This document shows, one piece after another, positions 31,568 through 38,806 of a DNA stretch of 41,066 nucleotides. The notes beneath the pieces are model-generated. The model worked only from the letters and a program-made list of their open reading frames with translations. It was not told the origin of the DNA and did no database searches. Both the position numbers and the translations under genes were made by a program. Source of the stretch: Rufibacter ruber (GTDB lineage: Bacteria > Bacteroidota > Bacteroidia > Cytophagales > Hymenobacteraceae); assembly GCF_001647275.1 (NCBI RefSeq), contig NZ_LRMM01000045.1, positions 1-41,066 of the forward strand, written 5' to 3'. Numbering within the stretch: the stretch's first letter is position 1; every line of letters begins with the position of its first letter.

Positions 31568-31831
31568 ATGTACATGTACAGTCTATATGACGAAGATGAC
31601 AAAGAGTGGTACAACACCGAAGTGGCGGTGTTGATGACGGTGGGTTCGACCTTCTACCATTGGGGAAAGAAGTGGCGCGTGGATCTGTTCGCCTTTTATG
31701 GTGACGAAAGCTGGTCGATCCAGTGTCGCGAGGTGGTGGGTGAAGTCGATGTGGTGAAGTATATGACCATCCAGCACCGCAAACAGAAGATCCAGAAAAT
31801 ACTTGACGAACCAGATGAAAATATTTCCTGA
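31568..31831 (+). CDS. Early small protein 5 with KIQKILDE tail
   Basis: 87 residues. Tyr/Trp-rich beta-type N-terminal part (MYMYSLYDEDDKEWYNTEVAVLMTVG, KKWRVDLFAFYGDESW), then VVKYMTIQ and the shared ending HRKQKIQKILDEPDENIS. Separate transcription unit with an early-type promoter. No function is known. Confidence 0.6.
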   Translation: MYMYSLYDEDDKEWYNTEVAVLMTVGSTFYHWGKKWRVDLFAFYGDESWSIQCREVVGEVDVVKYMTIQHRKQKIQKILDEPDENIS

Positions 31832-31857
31832 TAACGCAAAAGAGCGGGTCGGCTTCG

Positions 31858-31868
31858 GAATATATACT
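31858..31868 (+). promoter_or_regulatory. Possible early promoter for genes from 31889
   Basis: GAATATATACT followed by ATAAAATATAACG, 21 nt before the ATG at 31889. One base longer than the GATATATACT elements. Confidence 0.4.
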
Positions 31869-31888
31869 ATAAAATATAACGAACCGAA

Positions 31889-32101
31889 ATGGAAGAGACA
31901 CTGAGAATGATCAACCTTGAACTGAACGCAAATCTGGACGCTGAACACGCGCTGAAGCTGTTGTACAGCCTACTGGCAGACATCGACGAACAAGTGGTAT
32001 CTGGACACCTTCACCCGATCCGCGTGGCAAGACGCAAAGCCATACTGGCTGAACTGTTGACAAAGAATGACATCATACTGAAAGGTGGTGGTGTTAAATG
32101 A
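31889..32101 (+). CDS. Early small protein 6, all-helical
   Basis: 70 residues, predicted to be entirely helical (MEETLRMINLELNANLDAEHALKLLYSLLADIDEQV, then RVARRKAILAELLTKND). The C-terminal RRKAILAELL is a looser relative of the KIQxxLD tail. The stop overlaps the next start (ATGA at 32098). It heads a four-gene overlapping cluster. Confidence 0.6.
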   Translation: MEETLRMINLELNANLDAEHALKLLYSLLADIDEQVVSGHLHPIRVARRKAILAELLTKNDIILKGGGVK

Positions 32102-32403
32102 GATACTATGTAGAAAAGAAGATAAAGAAGGTCGATGACTACAACTTCGACGGATGTATTCGGATGTTGATGTCTTTCATCGCACAAACGAGTACCGATG
32201 ATCTGTCATCGCAAGGATATAGATATCTGGAAGGATGGGAACTGGATCTGGCGAGAGAGTACCGCGCCCACCGCCATAAACTTCTCTGGAAGGGTATGGA
32301 TCACTATGACTTCATCAACTCATTTTTGATGGCGAAGCGGGTGGAAGATCGGAAGAGAAAGATCGATGTGGCTTTAAATTCAAAAGATAGTGAGGTATGG
32401 TAG
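32098..32403 (+). CDS. Early small protein 7 with RKRKIDVALN tail
   Basis: 101 residues. Basic start (MRYYVEKKIKKVDDYNFDG), a helical middle (ELDLAREYRAHRHKLLWKGMDHYDF), and an ending VEDRKRKIDVALNSKDSE that matches the shared early-protein tail. Overlaps both neighbours by 4 and 7 nt. No family recognised. Confidence 0.6.
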   Translation: MRYYVEKKIKKVDDYNFDGCIRMLMSFIAQTSTDDLSSQGYRYLEGWELDLAREYRAHRHKLLWKGMDHYDFINSFLMAKRVEDRKRKIDVALNSKDSEVW

Positions 32404-32591
32404 TGACAGAACAGATGATCCAGTCGGAGCGGTTCAAAGCCGCTCTGACCAGTCACCTTCAGAGCACCAGTGAGACACCGTCCATCCCGATCACTCTGGA
32501 CACGGTCAGGATAAACGATGAAGGAGAAGTGATGGCAGTGGTACACGATGGCTGGTCGACCACTGTCTGTATTGTAAGACCAGCGCCGTGA
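32397..32591 (+). CDS. Early small protein 8
   Basis: 64 residues, overlapping the previous gene by 7 nt. The helical N-terminus (TEQMIQSERFKAALTSHLQS) is followed by beta strands (SIPITLDTVRINDEGEVMAVVHDGW). A following GTG overlaps its stop. Function unknown. Confidence 0.55.
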   Translation: MVVTEQMIQSERFKAALTSHLQSTSETPSIPITLDTVRINDEGEVMAVVHDGWSTTVCIVRPAP

Positions 32592-32671
32592 GGGTTCTGG
32601 TCAACCAGATCCGAAAAGAGAAGATCCAGATCGTACTGGATGACATAAAAAATAATGATGAAAATACTTGA
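32588..32671 (+). CDS. Early mini-protein 9 (27 residues) with KIQIVLDD tail
   Basis: A very short frame from GTG 32588 that overlaps the previous stop and encodes MRVLVNQIRKEKIQIVLDD plus an Asn/Asp tail. On length alone it would be dismissed, but it consists almost wholly of the tail shared by four neighbours and is placed like a coupled gene. It may be a degenerate remnant of a longer gene. Confidence 0.4.
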   Translation: MRVLVNQIRKEKIQIVLDDIKNNDENT

Positions 32672-32712
32672 ATACCAGATCAAACTTTTCCGACCCATCT
32701 TCTATAAGTGGA

Positions 32713-32862
32713 ATGGAAGCGAATTATATTTTAAGAAATTGTAAAAGATGTGATAAAGAGTTTAAATGTTATCACCCGAAAAAGGTGTACTGTACACCAC
32801 GTTGTCAGTCTTTGGCATATAATGAAGCAAACGCTGAAAAGATCAAATCCTATGCAGAGTAA
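32713..32862 (+). CDS. Small Cys4 zinc-ribbon protein
   Basis: 49 residues from ATG 32713 (MEANYILRNCKRCDKEFKC); the frame opens at 32668 but that part lacks coding character. Two Cys pairs, CKRC and CTPRC, about 15 residues apart, form a typical zinc ribbon, followed by a basic/helical end. Directly precedes the HNH gene (9 nt) and may act with it as a DNA-binding partner. Confidence 0.55.
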   Translation: MEANYILRNCKRCDKEFKCYHPKKVYCTPRCQSLAYNEANAEKIKSYAE

Positions 32863-32871
32863 AAAAGTAAG

Positions 32872-33177
32872 ATGACATACTTTAAGATACACGAAAGAGA
32901 TGGCTTTAAATGTATCTACTGTGGGAAGAGTTCAATCATAGATGGTGTGAAACTTCGCGTAGATCATATATATCCACGATCGAAGGGTGGTGATAATGAT
33001 CCGAAAAACCTCGTTACCAGTTGTGAACCATGCAATCTACATAAAACAGACATGATCCTTTCAGACGATATAATATTGGAACTCTGGAAAAGGAATGACA
33101 AGCTGAATAAAAGATTCACCACTTCAGAATATACGACTCTGGTGACCGAATTCAACAAGATTTATAAAAGGTTGTAA
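32872..33177 (+). CDS. HNH endonuclease
   Basis: 101 residues with a complete HNH motif: FKCIYCGK, LRVDHIYPRSKGGDNDPKNLVTSCEPCNLHKTD. The His of VDHIYP, the Asn of PKNLV and the final His of NLHK form the beta-beta-alpha metal site, and two Cys pairs bind structural zinc. Phage HNH proteins nick DNA for packaging or act as homing enzymes; this one sits in the early region far from terminase, so homing or host-DNA attack is likelier. It is more AT-rich than its neighbours. Confidence 0.85.
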   Translation: MTYFKIHERDGFKCIYCGKSSIIDGVKLRVDHIYPRSKGGDNDPKNLVTSCEPCNLHKTDMILSDDIILELWKRNDKLNKRFTTSEYTTLVTEFNKIYKRL

Positions 33178-33269
33178 AATAAAATGGTGTTTTACTGACC
33201 ACCACGCCACTTTCCCGCCGTCTGGAATGTCTTTATGTCACACGACCAGTGGTACCCGTAGAATGAAGT

Positions 33270-33294
33270 AAAACCGCCTTGAATGGGCGGTTTC
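33270..33294. terminator. Bidirectional terminator after HNH gene
   Basis: Stem AAACCGCC/GGCGGTTT (33271-33278 with 33286-33293), 7-nt loop. T- and A-rich flanks on either side allow function in both directions between convergent genes. Confidence 0.8.
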
Positions 33295-33330
33295 TTCGTT
33301 TATACAAGCATAGTATATATATCTGTCTCT

Positions 33331-33744
33331 TTATCGGTTGGCCTGATCCCAATACTCGAATTTATCGTTTACCCACAGGAATTCGTCATCGCGATACGGT
33401 GACATCCAGTCGCGTACCTCTTCATCGACTTCATCTGGATCAAATTTCGACTTGTCAACCTGACATAAGTACCAGTATGTCTTGAATTCATAAAGAATGT
33501 AAGAATCGACGATCGTGACGTATGGTTGCCAGTATTCAAGCCATTCGCGTGTCTCTCTGGCTTCGCGTGGTACCTCGAAGTCCACGGGGTCGAACTTGCT
33601 GGCATATACCCAAAATTCATTTTCTTTGAGTTCTGCCGCCGCTCTATACTTCGTCTCAGTTCTTTCAATGGTGGTGACCCACGGTCGGAAGAAGCGCATC
33701 ACCGCCACCATTCTCTGTGTGAAGTTCATCTGTGTATGATCCAT
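33331..33744 (-). CDS. Hypothetical protein with internal duplication
   Basis: 137 residues, no family recognised. Two similar halves: FWVYASKFDPVDFEVPREARETREWLEYW and YLCQVDKSKFDPDEVDEEVRDWMSPY. Acidic and rich in aromatic residues. It is downstream of the HTH gene (9-nt gap) in the minus-strand integration operon, so it could be a small regulator or antirepressor. Confidence 0.55.
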   Translation of the reverse strand: MDHTQMNFTQRMVAVMRFFRPWVTTIERTETKYRAAAELKENEFWVYASKFDPVDFEVPREARETREWLEYWQPYVTIVDSYILYEFKTYWYLCQVDKSKFDPDEVDEEVRDWMSPYRDDEFLWVNDKFEYWDQANR

Positions 33745-33753
33745 AATACTCTT

Positions 33754-34269
33754 TTATAGGTTCGTGAAGTACTGGTGTTTCTCCCTGAAGACGTTGTCGA
33801 TCCGAAGTTCTTCACCCTTCAGTTCACGGTACTTCGCCACCAGATCTTCTTCGATCACGAAACGGGCGCATCCTTCGACCTCGAAGCTTCGCAAATACCC
33901 ACCCGCCTTCGAGTTTGTCCAGTTGGTCACGGTGGCTCTGGACACATCCAGTATTTCCGCGACCTTCGACAGCTTGTACTTCACGGCCAACTTCACGTCG
34001 GGGTGAAGGGTGATGTCGCGATCCATCAACCGCTTCCTGAGCGCGGTGATCTCTTCACCGATCTGGTCGTGTAGGAGATCCAGACCTTTCTTCAGTTGTT
34101 CCACGTTTCTGAGGTCGGTCATCACCGTGGGGTTCTTCACCCGCTTGTTCTGGAAGTGGATGTCGATGAACTCACGGATCTTGTGGGGTTCCACTTTCCC
34201 GATCTCGTTCACCGTGTCCACCAGTTCACTGAGGTTTACCAGTTGTTGCCTTGAAATATCTTTCGCCAT
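33754..34269 (-). CDS. HTH DNA-binding protein, candidate excisionase or repressor
   Basis: 171 residues. A helical N-terminal half (LVNLSELVDTVNEIGKVEPHKIREFIDIHF) precedes a C-terminal helix-turn-helix of the excisionase/MerR type: KLSKVAEILDVSRATVTNWTNSK, then a wing with RFVIEEDLVAKY. The ATG overlaps the integrase stop (TAATG), so both are made from one message. This pairing suggests a recombination directionality factor, but it is also the best candidate for a lysogeny regulator, since no CI-like protein is visible. Confidence 0.6.
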   Translation of the reverse strand: MAKDISRQQLVNLSELVDTVNEIGKVEPHKIREFIDIHFQNKRVKNPTVMTDLRNVEQLKKGLDLLHDQIGEEITALRKRLMDRDITLHPDVKLAVKYKLSKVAEILDVSRATVTNWTNSKAGGYLRSFEVEGCARFVIEEDLVAKYRELKGEELRIDNVFREKHQYFTNL

Positions 34270-35603
34270 TATGCCACTTTGAATACGTCACCCCACGCCG
34301 ACTTCACTTTCTTGTCCTTCACCTGTTCCGCGATGCGAATATACTTCCAGAAAGATTCGCTGTTGTACTTGTGACCACTGATCTTCTTCACTTCCAGATC
34401 GGTCATTCCCTTCGACAGAAGGAAAGAGATTCCAGACTTTCGGCAAACGTGCGATGACAGCATGTCCTTCGTATCGACCATTTCAGAGACGTGAACGCCG
34501 TTTCTGGTTCTGGTGTACTTGAACTTCTCCCAATTGTTCAGGATCATACCTTCGGTCTTCCCGTCTTCGATCTGTTGCTGGACGTAGGCCGCGAAGTGAG
34601 CCGCCAACGTACGGACGTTGTTGTTGTACGTCACCTGAATCCGCTTCGGGAGAAGGGTCGGGTATTTGCCACGGTACTTCTTTATGATCTCGATCCCTTT
34701 TTCGAAGAGCGGAATCCGAACGATGGCTTTCGTCTTCTTGTTCTCACGGATGATGTGCCATTCGTTGGGTGTGATGGAAAGGTCTTCTTCGGTGAGGTTC
34801 ATCAAATCCGAAAGGCGAAGACAGGTGAAGATACCCATCAACACACAGTCTCTGATCTCTTCCATGCGTTCGGTCTTCTCTTTCTTCGTGAACACCAGCG
34901 GCATTTCTGCCAGAAGTTTGATTTCGTCTTCGTAAAAGATGATGAAGTCTTGGTCGGTGGACTCTTCCTTCAGGATGTACCAGTTCGCGAGGTTCACCTT
35001 CACGTCGGTGAGTTCGGTCTTCATCATCCACTTCAGGACGGTTCTGAGGAAGATGATGTCGCGACCCACGGTGCCGTCGAAGTTGTCCAGCGTGTACCAG
35101 CAGTATTCACAGTATGTGTGGTAGAAGTTGTCGTTGATGTTCTTCCAGTTCCGTACGTCGTATCCAGTCTTTTCGGCGAACTGGTGGATCTTGCTGGTGA
35201 TGATCCTGTAGTTTTCGATACTGCCTTCCGACAGCTTCTTCCCGCGACCAGTCCTTCTTTCACCAGAGATCGACGCTTTGATGAAACGGTCGATCACGCC
35301 GAACAGATCCAGCTTCAGGCCGTTCGCCTTCGTTGGCTGTGGCGTAGGCCGTACACCCGTCTTGTAATATTTTGCGATCTCGGAAGGCTTCAGGTCTTCA
35401 TTCGCGTCGATGAGGTTCTGGACTTTCTTCAGCACCTGTTTGATGGTGCTGTTCATCTCCATGTTGTGAGCCACGCCGCGCGGGATCATTCCAGACGCTG
35501 TGAGTCTGTCGGCTTTTATGCCAGTGCTGATCCGTAGGGTGTCGCCGTTCTGTGTGGCGTAGATCACCACGGTACCACGGTAAAGTATCGGTTTCGCTTC
35601 CAT
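34269..35603 (-). CDS. int: Tyrosine recombinase (integrase)
   Basis: 444 residues from ATG 35603; a TTG at 35615 would add four. N-terminal arm-binding part, SAM-like core-binding domain (about 95-205, including RFIKASISGERR and IIFLRTVLKWMMK), and catalytic domain with Arg263 (TCLRLSDL), His385-x-x-Arg388 (SSHVCRKSG), His411 (KKISGHKYN) and nucleophile Tyr421 (FWKYIRI). This is the layout common in Bacteroidota mobile elements. It lies about 160 nt from attR and should act on the 11-bp core. Confidence 0.95.
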   Translation of the reverse strand: MEAKPILYRGTVVIYATQNGDTLRISTGIKADRLTASGMIPRGVAHNMEMNSTIKQVLKKVQNLIDANEDLKPSEIAKYYKTGVRPTPQPTKANGLKLDLFGVIDRFIKASISGERRTGRGKKLSEGSIENYRIITSKIHQFAEKTGYDVRNWKNINDNFYHTYCEYCWYTLDNFDGTVGRDIIFLRTVLKWMMKTELTDVKVNLANWYILKEESTDQDFIIFYEDEIKLLAEMPLVFTKKEKTERMEEIRDCVLMGIFTCLRLSDLMNLTEEDLSITPNEWHIIRENKKTKAIVRIPLFEKGIEIIKKYRGKYPTLLPKRIQVTYNNNVRTLAAHFAAYVQQQIEDGKTEGMILNNWEKFKYTRTRNGVHVSEMVDTKDMLSSHVCRKSGISFLLSKGMTDLEVKKISGHKYNSESFWKYIRIAEQVKDKKVKSAWGDVFKVA

Positions 35604-35620
35604 AGTTTTTGTCAATTAAG

Positions 35621-35680
35621 TGTTCAAACGAAATGAACAAATATGAATATCATATCTGTCTGTTTTTGGTATGTTCAAAC
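35621..35680 (+). promoter_or_regulatory. Putative integrase arm-type sites, right end
   Basis: TGTTCAAAC at 35621 and 35672, matching the three left-end copies. The first also forms TGTTCA-N7-TGAACA. They overlap the expected integrase promoter, so integrase binding could autoregulate the operon. Confidence 0.5.
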
Positions 35681-35766
35681 ACTTTTGTAAAATGGGATGC
35701 GTGTCTGAAAACCGTCAACAATGCAAATATACGGCTTTTTTTGACAAAACGTAAAATGGTTGCCAT

Positions 35767-36264
35767 TACTATGACTACTGGAACACCCGTAATTTTGATC
35801 TGGGTGCCCTGGGTTTTGGCGGAGGCCTTTTTACGCGTCTGCCGCTGAGCAAGCAGGTGAACCTGTACAACAACCTGCATCTGGGGGTGATTCCGCTGGC
35901 GGGCAACAGTACCCGTTTTGCACCAGATGAGAATGGCCTCAGGAACTATGTCTACACCACCGGGTTGCACGGCAAGCTGGAAAGCACCCTGAGCCTGGGC
36001 CGCTACGCCTCGCTTGCCTTTGTCTACTACCACTATTGGCTGAACACGTTTGAGGGGCTGGAGGGCTCCAACTCCATTGGCATTGTGCGGCCCCGTGCCA
36101 CGGTGAGGCTGTTTAAGAACGTGAGTCTGGGGTATGAGCATTTTGGGTACACGACCAACCGGAGGCTGGAAGCCTACCCTACGCAGCGCTCAGTGATCAC
36201 TGACCAAAAGATCTTCCTGCAGCTGTTCCTGGAAGATTCGCAGCGCCGGGGGCGGTATCAATAA
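35767..36264 (+). pseudogene. DUF3943 protein, 3' part after attR
   Basis: C-terminal 165 codons of the interrupted gene, reading YYDYWNTRNFDLGALGFGGG from the attR core (35767-35777). It contains alternating beta strands (VNLYNNLHLGVIPLAG, YASLAFVYYHYWLNTFEG, ATVRLFKNVSLGYEHFGYT) typical of an outer-membrane barrel end. It has no start of its own apart from a GTG at 35857. Deleting the prophage joins it exactly in frame to the 5' part at 223. Confidence 0.85.
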
Positions 36265-36322
36265 AGGGTCTATATCTTGAATTATATGTTAAGTATCTGT
36301 TAAGCTTTTGTCCCCAACCTTG

Positions 36323-36386
36323 AAGAACAGGTATCTGTTTTGGGGCTGTTTTCAGAAAAGCAGCCCCAAAACAGATACCTGTTCTT
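36323..36386. repeat. Host intergenic palindrome, copy 2 (26-bp arms)
   Basis: Perfect 26-bp inverted repeat (36323-36348 with 36361-36386), 12-nt loop, ending in a T-rich run. Core TCTGTTTTGGGGCTG is shared with the other host copies. It probably terminates the DUF3943 transcript. Confidence 0.85.
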
Positions 36387-36495
36387 TTTCTAGGGGGATT
36401 ACTTTTGCCAGTGGGCGCGAGGGGGGTGGGTTTCTGTGTGCTTCGTCTTACCTTTACGGGAGAATCTCTTCTGGCAGGAGGTGAATGTAAAGACT

Positions 36496-36933
36496 ATGAA
36501 AGCAGTAGGCAACATCAAGGCCATTACCCAGCAGCGGAGCAGTAAGCTGGCAAACGTGGAAATTCACATCAGCTCGGTGCAGTACGTCACCAGCAAGAAA
36601 GACGGGCGGTATTTTCAGGATTACGCCTATGAGGAGGAGCTGGAGACGCCGCTGGTGATTACCGGTGACTGCCTCGCCCGCGCTGACAAGAACAAGCAGC
36701 CCGAAGGGGATTTCGAGTTCAACGTCTATGACAAGGTAGACGGGGAGTACGTGCTCAATGAAAACAAACGCCTGGAGGTAACGGTGGTGTATGACTTTGA
36801 AGAGGATGTCACCATTATCAGTGCGCTAGATTATACCGTCACCCTTCCGCCCGCTGAGTTTGAGCAGTTCAGGAAGGAGCGGGAAAAGGAGAAAGGCTTC
36901 AAACAGACCAAAACCAGCCGTAAACGCTTCTAA
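36496..36933 (+). CDS. Hypothetical host protein
   Basis: 145 residues from ATG 36496; the open frame begins at 36436. Mostly beta strands (KLANVEIHISSVQYVTSKKDG, TPLVITGDCLARADK, LEVTVVYDFEEDVTIISALDYTVTLP) with a basic C-terminal tail (KEKGFKQTKTSRKRF). An AGGAGG at 36476 is a rare Shine-Dalgarno-like sequence but sits 14 nt from the ATG. No family recognised. Confidence 0.6.
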   Translation: MKAVGNIKAITQQRSSKLANVEIHISSVQYVTSKKDGRYFQDYAYEEELETPLVITGDCLARADKNKQPEGDFEFNVYDKVDGEYVLNENKRLEVTVVYDFEEDVTIISALDYTVTLPPAEFEQFRKEREKEKGFKQTKTSRKRF

Positions 36934-36964
36934 AACCCTAACTGAGCGCAGCCACCAGCTACAC

Positions 36965-37000
36965 CTAAAAGCGTTCCTCTTGCAAGGGAACGGCTTTTAG
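36965..37000. terminator. Terminator between convergent host genes
   Basis: CTAAAAGCGTTCC paired with GGAACGGCTTTTAG (one bulged base) around an 8-9-nt loop. Confidence 0.7.
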
Positions 37001-37229
37001 CTTGTACCTAAGGCGCTTGTGCTGGGGCTGATCTGGCAACCAGGGGCAAAAAAGCATTGCCCACCCCATAAAATTGTCTCAGACCTCCCCCGGCCGTTTG
37101 TAAATGGGCAGAAATGACACGCTGCCAGATGGCTGAAAGGCATAGCGGCTCTGCCTTCCAGGCCTGGGCAAGCCAAAAGAGGGAAGCGCCTTTACTTATA
37201 GGCTGTTACGCCGGGCAGGCTGTTTTCCC

Positions 37230-38618
37230 TTACTCCACTGGTTGGGGAAGGGTGGTGACGAACTGCTCGTTCCGCTGGGGAATAGCGCACTCCCACCCCA
37301 GGGTTTCGCGTATTTTCTTCTGTAAGCCAGCTGCTGCATCAGGCTCTCCGTGTACCAGAAAAATCTGTTCTGGGGCGGTCTGCAGCTCGCTTAGCCAATC
37401 CAGCAGCTCCTGCTGGTCGGCATGGCCAGACAACCCCTCCAGGCTGCACACGTCGGCTTTGACGGCATAGGTCTTGCCGTAGATTTTGAGCTCTTTGGCA
37501 CCGTCTTCCAACTGCCGCCCCCGGGTGCCTTCGGCCTGATACCCCGCCAGTAGAATGGTGGTAGCCGGGTTTTCCAGGTACTGGGTCAGGTAGGTGAGAA
37601 TGCGGCCGCCGGTGAGCATGCCACTGCCGGCAATGACAATCTTCGGCTCCTTCCGGTCAATGATTTCCCAGGTCTCCCTGAAAGAGGTCACAATCCTGAT
37701 GTCTTCACACATTTGCAGGCAGTCCTGGGCGGTGAGCTTGTGCCAGGACTGGGACTGGTAGAACACCTTGAGCACATCGGCACCCATGGGGGTGTCTAAG
37801 ATGACGGGGATAGAGGGCAGGGCATGCTCCATCTTCAGTTGCCAGAGGAGGTACATCAATGCCTGGGCCCGCTCTACCGCGAAACTGGGAATGAGCAACG
37901 TGCCTTTCTTGGCCAGGGTGTTGGTAATGACTTCCCGGAGCCGCTCCTTGGTGCTTTCTGTGGGGTGCAGCCGGTCCCCATAGGTGCTTTCCAGCAGGAG
38001 AATGTCGGCTTTTTCTGGCTTGTGGGGGGAAAAGAGCAGTACATCTTTGGGGCGGCCCACATCACCGGAGAAAACCAGGCGCTTGCCCGCCACGTCCAGC
38101 TCCAGAAAGCAGGCCCCCAGTAAGTGGCCGTTGTACCGGAACCGGCAGCGCAGTTGGTCGCCCAGCGGAATCCATTTGTCCTGCGGTTTCATCCTGAACG
38201 CCCTAATGGTTTTCTCCACGTCTTTCAGCCCGTAGAAGGGAACCGCCGGGTGGTGCTTTGAATACCCTTGTTCGTTGGCCTGTTTGGCCTCTTCTTCCTG
38301 TATTTTAGCGGTGTCTTTGAGAATGATCTCTGCCACGTCCAGGGTGGGGGCAGTTGCCCAGATCTCGCCGCGGTAGCCCAGTTGCACCAGTTTAGGCAGG
38401 TACCCGGTATGGTCCAGGTGCGCGTGGGTGAGCAGCACCACATCTATCCCCTGTGGGGGGAAATCCGGCTCCTCCCAGTTCAACAGCCTGAGTTCTTTTT
38501 TGCCTTGGTAGAGTCCGCAGTCAATGAGAATGTTCTTGCCGCAAGCGGAAAGCAGGTATTTGGAGCCGGTCACGGTGCCGGCAGCACCCAGGAACGAAAG
38601 GGAAAGCTGGTTTTTCAT
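37230..38618 (-). CDS. Beta-CASP metallo-beta-lactamase RNase
   Basis: 462 residues of the MBL-fold RNA-processing family (CPSF-73/YSH1-like). Metal motifs are complete: HAHLDHTGYLPKL (about residue 56), SGDVGRPKD with its His/Asp pair, LLESTYGDRLH, and the beta-CASP motifs including GSGMLTGGRILTYL and SGHADQQELLDWL, then LVHGEPDAA. A cytosolic zinc-dependent RNase, probably acting on mRNA. It starts at ATG 38618. Intact host gene, unaffected by the prophage. Confidence 0.9.
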   Translation of the reverse strand: MKNQLSLSFLGAAGTVTGSKYLLSACGKNILIDCGLYQGKKELRLLNWEEPDFPPQGIDVVLLTHAHLDHTGYLPKLVQLGYRGEIWATAPTLDVAEIILKDTAKIQEEEAKQANEQGYSKHHPAVPFYGLKDVEKTIRAFRMKPQDKWIPLGDQLRCRFRYNGHLLGACFLELDVAGKRLVFSGDVGRPKDVLLFSPHKPEKADILLLESTYGDRLHPTESTKERLREVITNTLAKKGTLLIPSFAVERAQALMYLLWQLKMEHALPSIPVILDTPMGADVLKVFYQSQSWHKLTAQDCLQMCEDIRIVTSFRETWEIIDRKEPKIVIAGSGMLTGGRILTYLTQYLENPATTILLAGYQAEGTRGRQLEDGAKELKIYGKTYAVKADVCSLEGLSGHADQQELLDWLSELQTAPEQIFLVHGEPDAAAGLQKKIRETLGWECAIPQRNEQFVTTLPQPVE

Positions 38619-38736
38619 AGCGATGGCAGAAGTAGGTGAGGTTTTAAATGCCCAAAGATCCTTTCACAAGTAAAACAAAGGGATGATGTAACTCAATACC
38701 CCACCTGATGTTGGTCACCAATGATGTGCGAAGGCG

Positions 38737-38784
38737 GTTTCTGTTTTAGGGCTGTTTTCTGAAAATCAGTCCTAAAACAGAAAC
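38737..38784. repeat. Host intergenic palindrome, copy 3
   Basis: GTTTCTGTTTTAGGGCTG paired with CAGTCCTAAAACAGAAAC (one wobble), 12-nt loop. It separates two minus-strand genes, just downstream of the VIT1-like gene. Confidence 0.8.
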
Positions 38785-38806
38785 AGCGGGGTGGTCAGCA
38801 GTTGGG

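Larger units (their letters stand above)
1285..35777. mobile_element. Temperate Mu-like contractile-tailed prophage
   Basis: The element is bounded by an 11-bp direct repeat, TACTATGACTA, at 1285-1295 and 35767-35777, which splits the DUF3943 gene. A tyrosine recombinase lies beside the right boundary. The content covers packaging, head, sheath and tube tail, baseplate, fibres, lysis, early functions and integration, and every recognised structural module has an open frame, so the element looks intact. Head genes (gp36, DUF935 portal, gpF, gpG) are Mu-like, but no transposase is present, so this is an integrase-type mosaic phage. No clear CI-type repressor was recognised. Coding DNA is less GC-rich than the host flanks. 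Confidence 0.95.

Noticed and set aside
31228..31617. 129-codon minus-strand frame covering the gene-free gap
   Set aside because: Ser/Tyr-rich low-quality sequence, overlaps the start of the early gene at 31568 and has no leader; the nested stems explain the region better.
33312..33323. Minus-strand GATATATATACT as an early promoter
   Set aside because: It points away from the minus-strand integration operon, and the nearest gene downstream in that direction is far away; probably just an AT-rich spacer.
34491..35537. 348-codon open frame on the plus strand opposite the integrase
   Set aside because: It lies entirely antisense to a firmly identified integrase; its composition (Val, His, Phe-rich) reflects the complementary codons, and it has no recognisable domain or leader.
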